Position numbers and translations under genes: made by a program. Below, piece by piece: positions 18,124 to 27,634 of a stretch of DNA of 64,000 nucleotides. Position 1 is the first letter of the stretch. Each line of letters opens with the position of its first letter. The stretch comes from DATMNR01 sp963702765 (GTDB lineage: Bacteria > Chloroflexota > Ktedonobacteria > Ktedonobacterales > Ktedonobacteraceae), in NCBI GenBank assembly GCA_963702765.1, contig CAVPEB010000047.1, forward strand, positions 1 through 64,000. Direction: 5' to 3'. Below the pieces are notes generated by a model. The model searched no databases and was not told the DNA's origin. It worked only from the letters and a program-made list of their open reading frames with translations.

Positions 18124-19117
18124 CCTGATGTGCAAGTTCTTCTTGAAAAGCAACTTCTGAGAACACCTGTTTGAGGACATACAATGCGTCAGTTGTGACA
18201 AAAGCATTCATCCGGTTCCTATTCGTTCCTCCCCAATCTACGACTGAACGGCCATTCTCCACCTGCGGCGTTACGTGGTAGCACTTCTTTTCGGCTGGAA
18301 AACCTCCATCTGGGAGGCGCTTGGACACAAGGATGTTTAGTGCCTCGCGACATCGTGGATCTTTGAGAAAACCAGCCTCAGCCATGACTTTGAGGCCAAA
18401 CAGAATATCGTAATGCCAGTAGCACGGATAGCGCAGCTTGAGAAAATCGTCAGCAATCACCGTTCCATCGCTTTGACGTTTGAACAGGTGTCGTTTGAGA
18501 AAGATTTCGACAGCTTGCCTGCTTGCGATTTGTGCTTGAACGTGTCCAGTGACTTGACTATAGAGAGCCAATCCTCTGAGGGGAATCAGTGTTTCGGTAA
18601 ATGAGGAAACATGGGCTTCTGGCTTCTTGTCGCAGTTCCAGCCCCCATCAGGCCACTGCCAAGCCAGAAGGCGTTCAACCAGCATGTCAATCCGCTCATC
18701 TGCCAGCCCAAGTTTCAGCAAGGCGAAGAGCGCATTGCCTTCCATCGAGGCGCACATCCGTATGCGTCCGGCCTTCGTGTATCGTTTCAGAGCGTGTGAG
18801 CGCCCTTCGGAGAAGAGCCATGCATACACCTGGTCACGCAACGGAACGAGTTCCTCATCTCCGACAGGATAGTTCATCTCTGCCAGCATGACCAGCACCC
18901 AATGGGCTCCATACCACTTTGCATAAGGATGAAAGGGAATCTTGCCGGTAGCGTCACGCTCAGAAAGCAATTGACGTACACGCTCACCATCTTTGATTTC
19001 ATGTTGCAGACTTCGGAGTTCCGGCGTGTCAGGGTCTTCATCCAATAGGTACGCTCGCGCTTTGTAACGAAGCGCTGGTTCCTTTGACGTGAGCAGTTTC
19101 TCTAGGATCGTGTTCAT
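18107..19117 (-). CDS. terpenoid-cyclase/prenyltransferase-fold protein
   Basis: A 336-residue alpha/alpha-toroid protein related to squalene-hopene cyclases and prenyltransferases but lacking the DxDD protonation motif. It shows several repeats: a QW-like motif (WQWPDGGWNC), RMCASMEGNALFALLKLGL, TLIPLRGLALYSQ and CYWHYDILFGLKVMAEAGF. It is likely a noncatalytic or uncharacterised member common in Chloroflexota and actinobacteria. ATG 19117 follows AGAGAGG, and the longer open frame has no such site. Its last residues (NSPG) read into the insertion sequence end, so the native C-terminus may be altered. Confidence 0.75.
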   Translation of the reverse strand: MNTILEKLLTSKEPALRYKARAYLLDEDPDTPELRSLQHEIKDGERVRQLLSERDATGKIPFHPYAKWYGAHWVLVMLAEMNYPVGDEELVPLRDQVYAWLFSEGRSHALKRYTKAGRIRMCASMEGNALFALLKLGLADERIDMLVERLLAWQWPDGGWNCDKKPEAHVSSFTETLIPLRGLALYSQVTGHVQAQIASRQAVEIFLKRHLFKRQSDGTVIADDFLKLRYPCYWHYDILFGLKVMAEAGFLKDPRCREALNILVSKRLPDGGFPAEKKCYHVTPQVENGRSVVDWGGTNRNRMNAFVTTDALYVLKQVFSEVAFQEELAHQANSPG

Positions 19118-19328
19118 CGTTTCCTCTCTAATTCCTCGCTGTTCCACCTTTCCCTTTGATTGTATCACCCTTTATCCGGCGAAAATATTAAGTATGCTTC
19201 TCGCATGCAATGAAAAAATCTGCACATCGGGTTAGTTAATAAATCTTACGTCCCTAACTCGTACTGTAAGGGATCAGCGTCAAGTCGCACAGCGCAAACC
19301 GCTCGAATTAAAGCGCCATATTGCTGAA

Positions 19329-19526
19329 TTGGATGCGCAACTGGGTTTCGTACCTCCTTCAGAGGGGATCTGCCGTGTTTGTCATAAGCCGCTTCAGGTT
19401 GGTGCTGAGTTTTGTTCATATTGTGGTGAGTCGGTAATAGAACATCCCAAGGTTTGCCCGTCATGTGCCACTACAACATTTCCGGATGCCAGGTGGTGCC
19501 CAAATTGCCGGACAGCGCTGGCTTAG
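19329..19526 (+). CDS. double zinc-ribbon protein, possibly 5' truncated
   Basis: A 65-residue frame with two CxxC...CxxC zinc ribbons: CRVCHKPLQVGAEFCSYC and CPSCATTTFPDARWCPNC. The start at TTG 19329 is weak. The same frame is open back to 19236 and continues naturally (RQVAQRKPLELKRHIAELDA, like a coiled segment before the ribbon), which suggests a fragment of a longer protein. Zinc ribbons of this type often tether signalling or membrane proteins in this phylum. The function is unknown. Confidence 0.5.
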   Translation: MDAQLGFVPPSEGICRVCHKPLQVGAEFCSYCGESVIEHPKVCPSCATTTFPDARWCPNCRTALA

Positions 19527-19683
19527 TTATGGATCAGGTTCATATCCTGATCCTGGGGATGAATGGCTTTTAACAAATAAACCAGGATATCGTGAAAGCC
19601 AGCGATGGCCGATAAATCGGCGGTGTGCGCGATAAATCGGCACCTACAAAAGTTGGCCAAAGTGGATATAAAGGAATACTGAT
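19527..19683. repeat. interspersed palindromic repeat copy
   Basis: GGCCGATAAATCGGCGGTG followed by GCGATAAATCGGCACCTAC (19608-19648), a full copy of the R1 repeat family of this window. Confidence 0.7.
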
Positions 19684-19893
19684 ATGGATGACGTTAGAAA
19701 GTATGCAGCCACTGAGGTACTGGAACTTGGTGAAATGCTGTTCGATACGGCGATAGAAGTTGCGATGAGACAACCAGTTCAGGGTGAAGGGAGCGATGCA
19801 TCGCTTGTTGAGGAGATGCGGTCGGCTGCGGATGAATTTTTCGTGGCGTTGCGGTTGCTTTTGGGGGTGGGGGAGCAAGGTGTTGAGGGGTGA
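19684..19893 (+). CDS. small acidic hypothetical protein
   Basis: A 69-residue acidic helical protein (MDDVRKYAATEVLELGEMLF, then EEMRSAADEFFVALRLLLGV). ATG 19684 is preceded by a weak AAAGGAA. No family was recognised. Its isolated position between repeat copies makes it uncertain. The alternating charge and hydrophobic pattern is compatible with a two-helix protein. Confidence 0.4.
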   Translation: MDDVRKYAATEVLELGEMLFDTAIEVAMRQPVQGEGSDASLVEEMRSAADEFFVALRLLLGVGEQGVEG

Positions 19894-20335
19894 TGCACGT
19901 TGGAGGTGTTGGAGATCAATACGAGATGTGCATGAGGCTGTGTTGGGCAGATCGCGAAAGGAAGGGATTGTGCGTCATGCTAGGTAAAGGGAGCATGCAT
20001 GGCAATCGAGGCCGAGATTCTTCGCTGCGCTCAGAATGACAAGAAAAACACTCAGGATGACAAAATGGGCATTGAGGATAACCATAGGGACTGTCTGGTA
20101 TGACAAGCTAGGGGAAGGAGGACGAGGGTCGAGTTGCCACACCCCTCCCCGCAGGCGACCATAAAGGCACGCCGCCCAGCTCCACACCACCCTCGCCCCT
20201 ACGGACGTTGAATGGCTTTTCATGGGATGATGCGTATTTGGCCGATAAATCGGCGGTGGGCGCGATAAATCGGCCCCTACGGCTCTTTTAGCTAAATCTG
20301 TAGCTTTCCTTGTGGGAGAGTAGGAGTAGAGATGT
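19894..20335. repeat. repeat-rich intergenic region
   Basis: It has a copy of the TTCGCTGCGCTCAGAATGAC family (R2) at about 20008-20070 with degenerate tandem AGGATGACAA units, a GC-rich patch at 20140-20200, and an R1 copy at 20240-20280. No gene is supported. Confidence 0.6.
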
Positions 20336-23300
20336 ATGGGAATTGAAGATGAGGTGATAGCTACTGCTGAAGATGTTTTGAAGCAGAATGCGGTGGGGTT
20401 GACGAAGGAGGCGCTGGTACGGCTGGTAGAACCGCGATTGCCTCATCGGCTTCTGCCTGCTCAAATTATTGGGATGCTGCGCAAACAGCCACAACGATTT
20501 GTGGAGGGGGGCGATGGCCGCTGGCGTTTGCGCGAACAGGTTGAGTTGAGTGATCTGGAAGTTGCTCGTGAAATATCTGACACGGCAGTTACTCCTCAAC
20601 GTGACTTGAGACAGGGTAGCTATGTCGTCTTTGATCTGGAGACGATTGGTAGAGATGCGAGTTCACCTGAAACTGAAATCATCCAGATTGCCGCGTGGCG
20701 GTGGGTGGATGGTGTTCCCCAACAGCCATGGGCAACATTTGTGCATCCCAGTGTGACTATTCCGGCAGAGATCGTAGAATTGACGAAGATTTCCATGGAC
20801 GAGGTACGAGATGCGCCGTCTGCAAGGGAGGCCCTGGCTAATTTCTTTGCATACGTGGGCGAGTTGCCGCTGATTGCTCATAATGGCGCCAGTTTCGATG
20901 GACCGATCATTACTGCTGTGTGCGAGCGACTTGAGTTGACTGTACCACCAACGTTTCTTGTACTAGATACACTGCCATTGGCGCGAGCACTGCTTCCATT
21001 GGAAAAGGAACATAGAGTTAGCACACTTGCTAAACGCTTCGATTGCGACCGATCTGATGCGCACCGAGCTGATGCCGACGTGGAGATGCTAGCGGGGATA
21101 GTGCAGGGGCTGGAGCGCGAGATGCATAGTAGTGTTACGGGCGGTGCCGTTTACGAACTTTTGCGTCGCGCTAATGATCCGTGGGCAGCCGTCCTGAAAC
21201 CGCCTATAGAGATTCCTGTAGCCGCCGAGATCATTGCCACTTTTGGCGCGAATCTCACCCAGCTTCTTCCAGATCGCAAATCGTCGATAGCAATGTCTGT
21301 AGATTCCAGCATTGTTTATGAGGTTTTCGTGCAGGCTGAGGCATTGGGTCGCAGACGGAGGAAGGCGCAGATTGAACTGGCACGCCTGGTTGCTGATACA
21401 TTTCATGATGGTGCGTATGCTGTGATTGAGGCAGGAACTGGGACTGGGAAGAGCCTGGGTTATTCGATTCCCGCAGCTTTACAGGCGCGTGCCAGTGGGA
21501 GGCCTGTTGCGCTCTCAACCTTTACACGCGTGCTGCAAATGCAGCTGGTTGAACGAGAACTACCTTTTGTGCGGCAATTGATACCAGGGTTGACGTGTGC
21601 TCTGCTGCAAGGGCGCGCTAACTACCTATCACTGTCAAGGTTGGCCGAGGAGGTAGAAGATGCCCTGGCAGATACGCATCTCTCATTAGTGAGAGCGTGG
21701 ACATTGGCTATGTTGATCCGATTTGCTGAAATCAGTACCAATGGTAATTTGGAAGATCTGGGCATTCTGCCACGAGCATTGGAGGAATATCTCTCAGCCG
21801 ATGGGGCAGTGTGGCAAATACTTGCAAGTGTGCGTGCCAGTCGTGATGATCGCCATGGTTCGTTTGCAGGGACGGATTTCTACCAGCGGGCACATGAAAA
21901 TGCAGAGCGTGCCGATCTTGTGGTAGTGAACCATGCCTTACTACTGAGCAGCTTCCTCGGCACGGCCCCAGACGAAGAGCCTTTTGCTACGCAGGTAGTT
22001 TGCGACGAAGCGCATACGCTGGAGGATGCCGCGACGCTTGCCCTGGAGCAGCGTGTGGAGGAGAACAGGCTGCGCCGTCTCTTGCAGGCAATTTATCAGA
22101 AGCAGGGAAGTAGCAGTTTGGTTCACGAAAGCAGGCGAAGGTTGGGGTTGCCCGGCAATGATCCTGTGCTACTAAGCATTATCGATGCCGTTGATGCAGC
22201 ACAGGCGGCACTGAATGGCCTGGCGCAGCAGTTATACCGCTATGTGACGAACAAAGTGGTTGTGGGGCGAGCTGAACTTGAGCGTTATGGCGTGCGCGTG
22301 CGTATAGAATCTGGAGCGTTGACCGCTGTGGGGGGTCCAGCACTCAAAAGCACCTCGGATGCACTTGGTAAAGCGCTTGTTGATCTGCGTGGCGCTTTGA
22401 AACAACTGGTGGAACAAGCAACAGATGCTACACACCAGGTCGAAGGACATCAAGCGATGCGCCTGCGACGTATCACACGCTATGCACGCTCGCTGATGCG
22501 CAACCTGGACGAACTGGGAAAACAGTATCATTGGATCTGGTCTTTCAACAATGCCAGCAGTTATGTACGTGTGGTTGAACTTGGGAAGATCGAGCCAGGG
22601 GAAACACGACCACCAGTGACGGTCAGCGGGGTTCCCATCAATGTTGGGCCTCAGCTTTGGGATCGGCTCTGGTCTCGCCTGGATGCTGCTGTCTGTACCT
22701 CGGCAACGTTGAGTGTCTTCGGACAGGAGTTTGACTTCTTCCTCGGACGGATTGGCCTGGAGCCTGTACGAATTGCAACAGCAGTCGGTGGTAAGATGCT
22801 CGTGACAAGAGAATTGCCTCCTGCATTCGCTTATCACGAACAAGCGCTGCTAATGTTGCCAAACGACTTGCCTGCGCCGCGTGATAGCGATCTCAAACGA
22901 AACTTTCCAGAAGCTGTGGCGGCATTGTTGCGGCGTTTTATTCCTTTTTTCAAAGGCAAGACGCTGGCATTGTTTACTGCAAATGCCCGTCGCGACCTCG
23001 TCTATGAACGCCTGGCAACACCTTTGGCAGAAGCCGGGTATCCACTCTTGAGCCAGGGACAGGGAAATACGCGAGGCATCCTGGAGAAATTCCGGGAGGA
23101 AGAGCAAGCATCGCTTTTAGGCTCGCGTTCGTTCTGGGAGGGAGTGGATGTGCCGGGAACTTCGCTTTCATACGTCTTCCTGGAGAAGTTGCCATATCCC
23201 AGTCTTGGCGACCCGATTGAAGCGGCTCGTATGAGCGCGGTGGAGAATGCTGGTCAGAATTCTTTCTATGATTACCTGTTGCCAAAGATGATCATTATCC

Positions 23301-25795
23301 TCAAGCAAGGCTTTGGACGTTTGATCCGTTCTGCTGACGATAGGGGAGCAGCAATCTTGCTGGACAAGCGGTTGCGTAACTCCTTATATCGTACCGAAGT
23401 GCTGCGCTCCCTGCCTGACCCAACGATTGGCTACGAGTCCGACGTAGACATGTTTAGACGTATTGCCGAGTGGATGCATGAGCCATTCGACCCTACTGAT
23501 CTGCCCGCACCAACCGTTCCAGATGTAGAGCGCGTGCTGATCGAACAGCAACTGCCAGAACCCTTCGTTGAAACTGCCGACTTCGATCGCATTGCAAAGC
23601 CCCGCTTGCTGGCTGTACAGCAAGCCATCTGGGGTCAATCGGAATTCAGGAACATGCAGGAAGAAATAATACGGGATGTGCTAGCTGGTAAGGATGCTCT
23701 GACACTTTTGCCTACAGGGGCGGGAAAGAGTCGCACCTATCAACTTCCTGCGCTGATACGACCGGGACTGACACTGGTGATCTCACCTTTGATTGCGCTT
23801 ATTCGCGACCAGGTTGAGAAATTACGAGAGGTGCCTGGCATGACTCGGGTAGCGGCATTAGTCTCTGGCATGGATGCCTCAAGCCAGGAGGAGGTATTGC
23901 GTCAAGCTGCATCTGGTCGGCTGAGACTGCTCTATGTCTCTCCTGAGCGACTGCGCGATCCGCGTTTTCGTGCCTACCTGCGTCATTTGCCTTTGATCCA
24001 ACTGGTGGTTGATGGGGCACACTGCATTTCTACGTGGGGTCATGATTTTCGTCCCGATTTTCTGGATATTGCCAGGCTACTCCCGATGGGGCCAGATGGC
24101 TCAAAATTACCTGTCCATGCGCTTACAGCTAGCGCGACGAAGCAGGTTCAGGAAGAGATCAAGGCAACGCTTGGTATGGGAGAGAGTGGGACAGTAGGTC
24201 GAGAACTGGCAGTACGCACTGGTGATTTCGTACGTGATAACCTCGTCTTTCGTGTGTATCATGTCTCGAAACGCGAGGAACGCGACATGTTGACCCTGGG
24301 TATCGTGCAGCAACTGGTGCGCGATCAGATACGTGGAGGGGCAGGCATCGTCTACGTAGCGACGCGTAAAGCAGCAACCCAATTAGCTCGCCTGCTACGG
24401 GATCGCAATATTACAGCGCAAGCTTACCACGGTGGTCTTCCCACACCCGAACGTCACCAAATTCAAGAACAGTTTATGCAAAGCGAGGTTGACGTTGTTG
24501 TGGCGACCAACGCTTTTGGCATGGGCGTGGATAAAGCTGAAATTCGCTTTGTGCTGCACTATGACCACCCAAGCAGCCTGGAGGCCTACGCACAAGAGGC
24601 GGGAAGAGCGGGGCGTGATGGGAAAGAAGCGTATGCGATCCTGCTTCAACATCGACAAACCCAACGCACAGAACGTTTTATTGCGCAGCAAGGCATCCCA
24701 AATGCAATAGTGCTGGAAGCGTATCGCCAGGCATTATTAAGCGCTGACGAGGTTCTTCCTGCGGCAGTACGTCTTGCTGATGGTTCCTTGCTGTGCAATC
24801 CTGATGCACTGGCTGAACTTGCCGGTATCGAACCAACGCAGGCACGCGTGTTGCTGTTCTCTTTTGAAGAGGCAGGGCTTGTACAACGTGGCGAAGATTG
24901 CACACTTGAAGCGACCATACTGTTAAATCAATCGCTGGAAACGATCCTGCATAGTTTAGAAGATGAAGCTGAACGCGAAGCAGTCGTGCGTCTCTTTAGC
25001 GCGATTGGCGCTAAACTGGACAAACAGGCAAACTATCATGCTGCCAGAGTGTATAGAGAAACAAAGTTCGATCCACGAATGATAGATCCGCTCTTGACCC
25101 GATTAGCTGAGCGCGACTTGCTGCTCTACCGTCCATATAGTCGTGGGATGACGCTAAGGTTCGAGGAAGCATTATCAGAGGAGACGAATCTGGTTGCTAT
25201 AGAGCAACAATTCGCAGACAGGTATCAGCGCTTTGAGGAGCGATTGCAGAAGATGCTGGATTATATTCACCTCTCAAGAGGCCAGAACCACTGCCGTAGC
25301 GCTTACATGGTGAACTACCTGACAGGCGCTACCAATGCAACGCCGTGTGGGAAGTGCGATCTGTGTAGCCCTACCAGTGAAAATCTTCCCTGGCGGCCAG
25401 ACCTCTTCGTTGCTGCAGAACCCTTGAAAATCGATCCAAGGCTGGTGATACTGGGAGCGGTCAAAGATCACAACAACATTTTTGGGAGATGGACCATTGA
25501 GAAAATGGTGCTGGGTACCCCGCAAACAATATATCAGGGAAAAGTCAGGAAGTTATCACTTACGGCCCGTTCGTCCGACCATTTTGGTGAGTTAGAAGGG
25601 ACCGGCATCAAGGAGGATCATGTGCGACGTTCGCTTGATGCACTGATTGAAGGTGGGTATTTAGAAGCGGTTGAACGCCCTCTGTGGAATAGAGATGGAA
25701 CGTATGAAGCTGTCAAGATTACACAGAAGGGACGCGATGCCCTGGCTGGCGGTATCGATCTCCCTGCATTGCAGGATACAGAGGGTGTTGCATGA
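20336..25795 (+). CDS. DnaQ-DinG-RecQ fused exonuclease/helicase
   Basis: An 1819-residue DNA-processing protein. Domains in order: an N-terminal winged-helix-like segment (1-75); a DEDDh exonuclease (95-255; VFDLETIG with D100/E102, IAHNGASFD, HRADADVEML); an XPD/DinG helicase (about 330-1020; IEAGTGTGKS near 364, CDEAHTLED with D557, STSATLSVFG-like SATLS, SFWEGVDVPG, GFGRLIRS); and a complete RecQ domain (about 1090-1640; LLPTGAGKS near 1124, ATNAFGMGVDK, GRAGRDG) with the zinc module CRSAYM...CGKCDLC and a C-terminal wHTH. RecQ motif II reads VVDGAHCIS: Glu1227 is Gly, so that ATPase may be dead. It is coupled to the next gene by a four-base overlap. Confidence 0.92.
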   Translation: MGIEDEVIATAEDVLKQNAVGLTKEALVRLVEPRLPHRLLPAQIIGMLRKQPQRFVEGGDGRWRLREQVELSDLEVAREISDTAVTPQRDLRQGSYVVFDLETIGRDASSPETEIIQIAAWRWVDGVPQQPWATFVHPSVTIPAEIVELTKISMDEVRDAPSAREALANFFAYVGELPLIAHNGASFDGPIITAVCERLELTVPPTFLVLDTLPLARALLPLEKEHRVSTLAKRFDCDRSDAHRADADVEMLAGIVQGLEREMHSSVTGGAVYELLRRANDPWAAVLKPPIEIPVAAEIIATFGANLTQLLPDRKSSIAMSVDSSIVYEVFVQAEALGRRRRKAQIELARLVADTFHDGAYAVIEAGTGTGKSLGYSIPAALQARASGRPVALSTFTRVLQMQLVERELPFVRQLIPGLTCALLQGRANYLSLSRLAEEVEDALADTHLSLVRAWTLAMLIRFAEISTNGNLEDLGILPRALEEYLSADGAVWQILASVRASRDDRHGSFAGTDFYQRAHENAERADLVVVNHALLLSSFLGTAPDEEPFATQVVCDEAHTLEDAATLALEQRVEENRLRRLLQAIYQKQGSSSLVHESRRRLGLPGNDPVLLSIIDAVDAAQAALNGLAQQLYRYVTNKVVVGRAELERYGVRVRIESGALTAVGGPALKSTSDALGKALVDLRGALKQLVEQATDATHQVEGHQAMRLRRITRYARSLMRNLDELGKQYHWIWSFNNASSYVRVVELGKIEPGETRPPVTVSGVPINVGPQLWDRLWSRLDAAVCTSATLSVFGQEFDFFLGRIGLEPVRIATAVGGKMLVTRELPPAFAYHEQALLMLPNDLPAPRDSDLKRNFPEAVAALLRRFIPFFKGKTLALFTANARRDLVYERLATPLAEAGYPLLSQGQGNTRGILEKFREEEQASLLGSRSFWEGVDVPGTSLSYVFLEKLPYPSLGDPIEAARMSAVENAGQNSFYDYLLPKMIIILKQGFGRLIRSADDRGAAILLDKRLRNSLYRTEVLRSLPDPTIGYESDVDMFRRIAEWMHEPFDPTDLPAPTVPDVERVLIEQQLPEPFVETADFDRIAKPRLLAVQQAIWGQSEFRNMQEEIIRDVLAGKDALTLLPTGAGKSRTYQLPALIRPGLTLVISPLIALIRDQVEKLREVPGMTRVAALVSGMDASSQEEVLRQAASGRLRLLYVSPERLRDPRFRAYLRHLPLIQLVVDGAHCISTWGHDFRPDFLDIARLLPMGPDGSKLPVHALTASATKQVQEEIKATLGMGESGTVGRELAVRTGDFVRDNLVFRVYHVSKREERDMLTLGIVQQLVRDQIRGGAGIVYVATRKAATQLARLLRDRNITAQAYHGGLPTPERHQIQEQFMQSEVDVVVATNAFGMGVDKAEIRFVLHYDHPSSLEAYAQEAGRAGRDGKEAYAILLQHRQTQRTERFIAQQGIPNAIVLEAYRQALLSADEVLPAAVRLADGSLLCNPDALAELAGIEPTQARVLLFSFEEAGLVQRGEDCTLEATILLNQSLETILHSLEDEAEREAVVRLFSAIGAKLDKQANYHAARVYRETKFDPRMIDPLLTRLAERDLLLYRPYSRGMTLRFEEALSEETNLVAIEQQFADRYQRFEERLQKMLDYIHLSRGQNHCRSAYMVNYLTGATNATPCGKCDLCSPTSENLPWRPDLFVAAEPLKIDPRLVILGAVKDHNNIFGRWTIEKMVLGTPQTIYQGKVRKLSLTARSSDHFGELEGTGIKEDHVRRSLDALIEGGYLEAVERPLWNRDGTYEAVKITQKGRDALAGGIDLPALQDTEGVA

Positions 25796-27348
25796 GCGAA
25801 AGAGATGATGAGCTGGAGCAACTCCTCGACGAAGCGGTAGCGGGGCTCTCGGCATCAAGATATACATTCACTGAAGAAGAAGCGCTTCAGCCAATCTGGG
25901 AACATGGTTATGACATTTCACCTCAGAGCGATCCACAAGAACGTTTTGTGCTTGTCTATGAAGCAGATGGTAAACATCCACGCCAATGGCGTCTCAGTAT
26001 GCAGGCGCTTGCCAATAACCGAATTCTGGATGCGCTGAGATCAGGAGCATGGGATGGACGGGATCTGGAAGTTGAATTAAGCAGGCTCGATACTGAGGAC
26101 CAGGTTCATTACGTGTTTTGTCCAAGCGAGCAACAATTCATTGCACTGCCCGATGGCACGTTGGAACCTGCCGAGCTTGAACGCAACATCGCACTTGCAC
26201 CAGAAACGCGAGCGGAACTCGATGCGCTTGGTTCACGGTTGCTAGAAAAGTGGCGCGCTGAGGAGGCGAAACCTTTGACAGTGCGTCAGATAACTGAACG
26301 CCTGGGAGCGCTGGGCTGGGCTGAAGCCAGCGCGCGAAATGGCTGGCTTCTGGTGCGTGCGTGGCTATTAGGATGGTCGGAGGTAAGCCGTGTGGGTCAA
26401 GACTACTGGATACCCAATGATCACATACCTAAGGGGCCGCAACGCAGTCGCTTGCAAGTGTTACCGATTGGTAGTAGATCAATGCCGATGGAGACATTGG
26501 AAACGATAATAGTTCCCAATAGTCTGTCTGACTCACCAGAACACAAAACTATTGCATCAATAAGTAAAACTCCTCTGATCCCAGGCAGAGCAATAACAGC
26601 TACTATTGAAAACTGGACGTATCCACTACGCACTATTCACTTGCTTGAGGGATTTGTACCTGTGCCACCACAGGTGCGCAGCGTCTACCCTCCACGAGCA
26701 ATCGGTGAAGGAGATAGAGAGGTATTGCGTGGGCTCTGGTATGACGATGATGAGCCGCTGTGGCTCTGGCTTGATCGAAACCAGGATCGATTGTATGGGC
26801 CTGATCTGGCACAAAAGCTAGCATGGCTTGAAGCGGGTGATGTGCTACAGGCTCAGTGGACACCTGACGTGGTTGTCCTATGCATTACTGGGCACGATGA
26901 TGAAGTTCAACGCGAAGAGTCACGCCTGGTTGATCCACAAGCGCTGAAAGCTTTGCGAGGTGGTATTGGCGAAACATATAGAAAGTCTTTACAAGCAATC
27001 TTGTTTGAGAATGTGGAGGGTCTCACGTTTGCGCAAGTTGTAAGAGCACTACGAGAGAGACAAGGACATGATGTTCACCGTGGGACTGTGAGGGCTTTGC
27101 TCTAGGCAGGTGGGTTTGTGCGACGAGGCGGTCGCTGGTTTGCTGCACCTCAAGGTGAGATTGGAGCACGTCAATTGCGTGCTGCGCTTGTTGAGACGTT
27201 GGTGCCTGAGGAAGGTGAAGAAGGTGGTGAGGAAAGTAATGAGGAAAGTAATGAGGATGAGAGGCGATTGAAGAGGGTGAGGGCTATTAGAGGGAAGTTG
27301 GGGGAGTTGGTGGGGATGTTGCGGGAGAGTATGCATGAAGGAGATTGA
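25792..27348 (+). pseudogene. partner of the helicase fusion, interrupted by an amber codon
   Basis: A protein of about 518 residues if read through. The start ATG 25792 overlaps the helicase stop (ATGA). The first 437 residues include RQWRLSMQALANNRILDALR, an acidic middle region, and EGLTFAQVVRALRERQGHDV, which resembles a winged-helix tail. TAG at 27103-27105 stands between VRALL and AGGFVRRGGRWFAAP, clearly the same domain in the same frame, so it probably replaces a Gln codon. The tail is Glu-rich (EEGEEGGEESNEESNEDE). No catalytic motif was recognised. The strict coupling suggests a partner or regulator of the helicase. Confidence 0.7.
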
Positions 27349-27380
27349 GATAGAGTAAGGTGCTGTCGAGGAATCTCAAT
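27342..27380. other. inverted repeat after the helicase operon
   Basis: GATTGAGAT (27342-27350) pairs with ATCTCAATC (27372-27380). It lacks a U-run, so it is a weak terminator candidate. Confidence 0.4.
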
Positions 27381-27579
27381 CATTAGATTGTCATGGGTAA
27401 AATGTTAAAGAAATAAATGACAAATTAGATCATGCTTTCTAATATCTATATGCCTAAGTAAATCTTTTATTTTCATATTTTATAATTCTATTGTTTAAAC
27501 GTCCAATTATATAGTATTCTTAATCTAGTAGTAGTTCCTTTATATTTTACTCCTAGGTAATTCGGCTATAAAGGTACTT

Positions 27580-27629
27580 TCATAACGAAAATAACGTATA
27601 ATTCGATCTATGTTTAATCTTCGTTATGA
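27580..27629. promoter_or_regulatory. inverted repeat upstream of the IMPase gene
   Basis: TCATAACGA (27580-27588) and TCGTTATGA (27621-27629) form perfect 9-base arms spaced 32 bases, within AT-rich DNA directly before the next gene. It is a possible dimeric-repressor operator. Confidence 0.4.
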
Positions 27630-27634
27630 TATAA

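Noticed and set aside
22232..22843. A 203-codon minus-strand frame inside the helicase fusion
   Set aside because: It lies wholly within a well-supported conserved gene and has low-quality composition (Cys/His/Arg-rich shadow).
27049..27383. Minus-strand frames rich in Ser/Pro/Leu
   Set aside because: They are antisense to the Glu-rich tail of the helicase partner protein.
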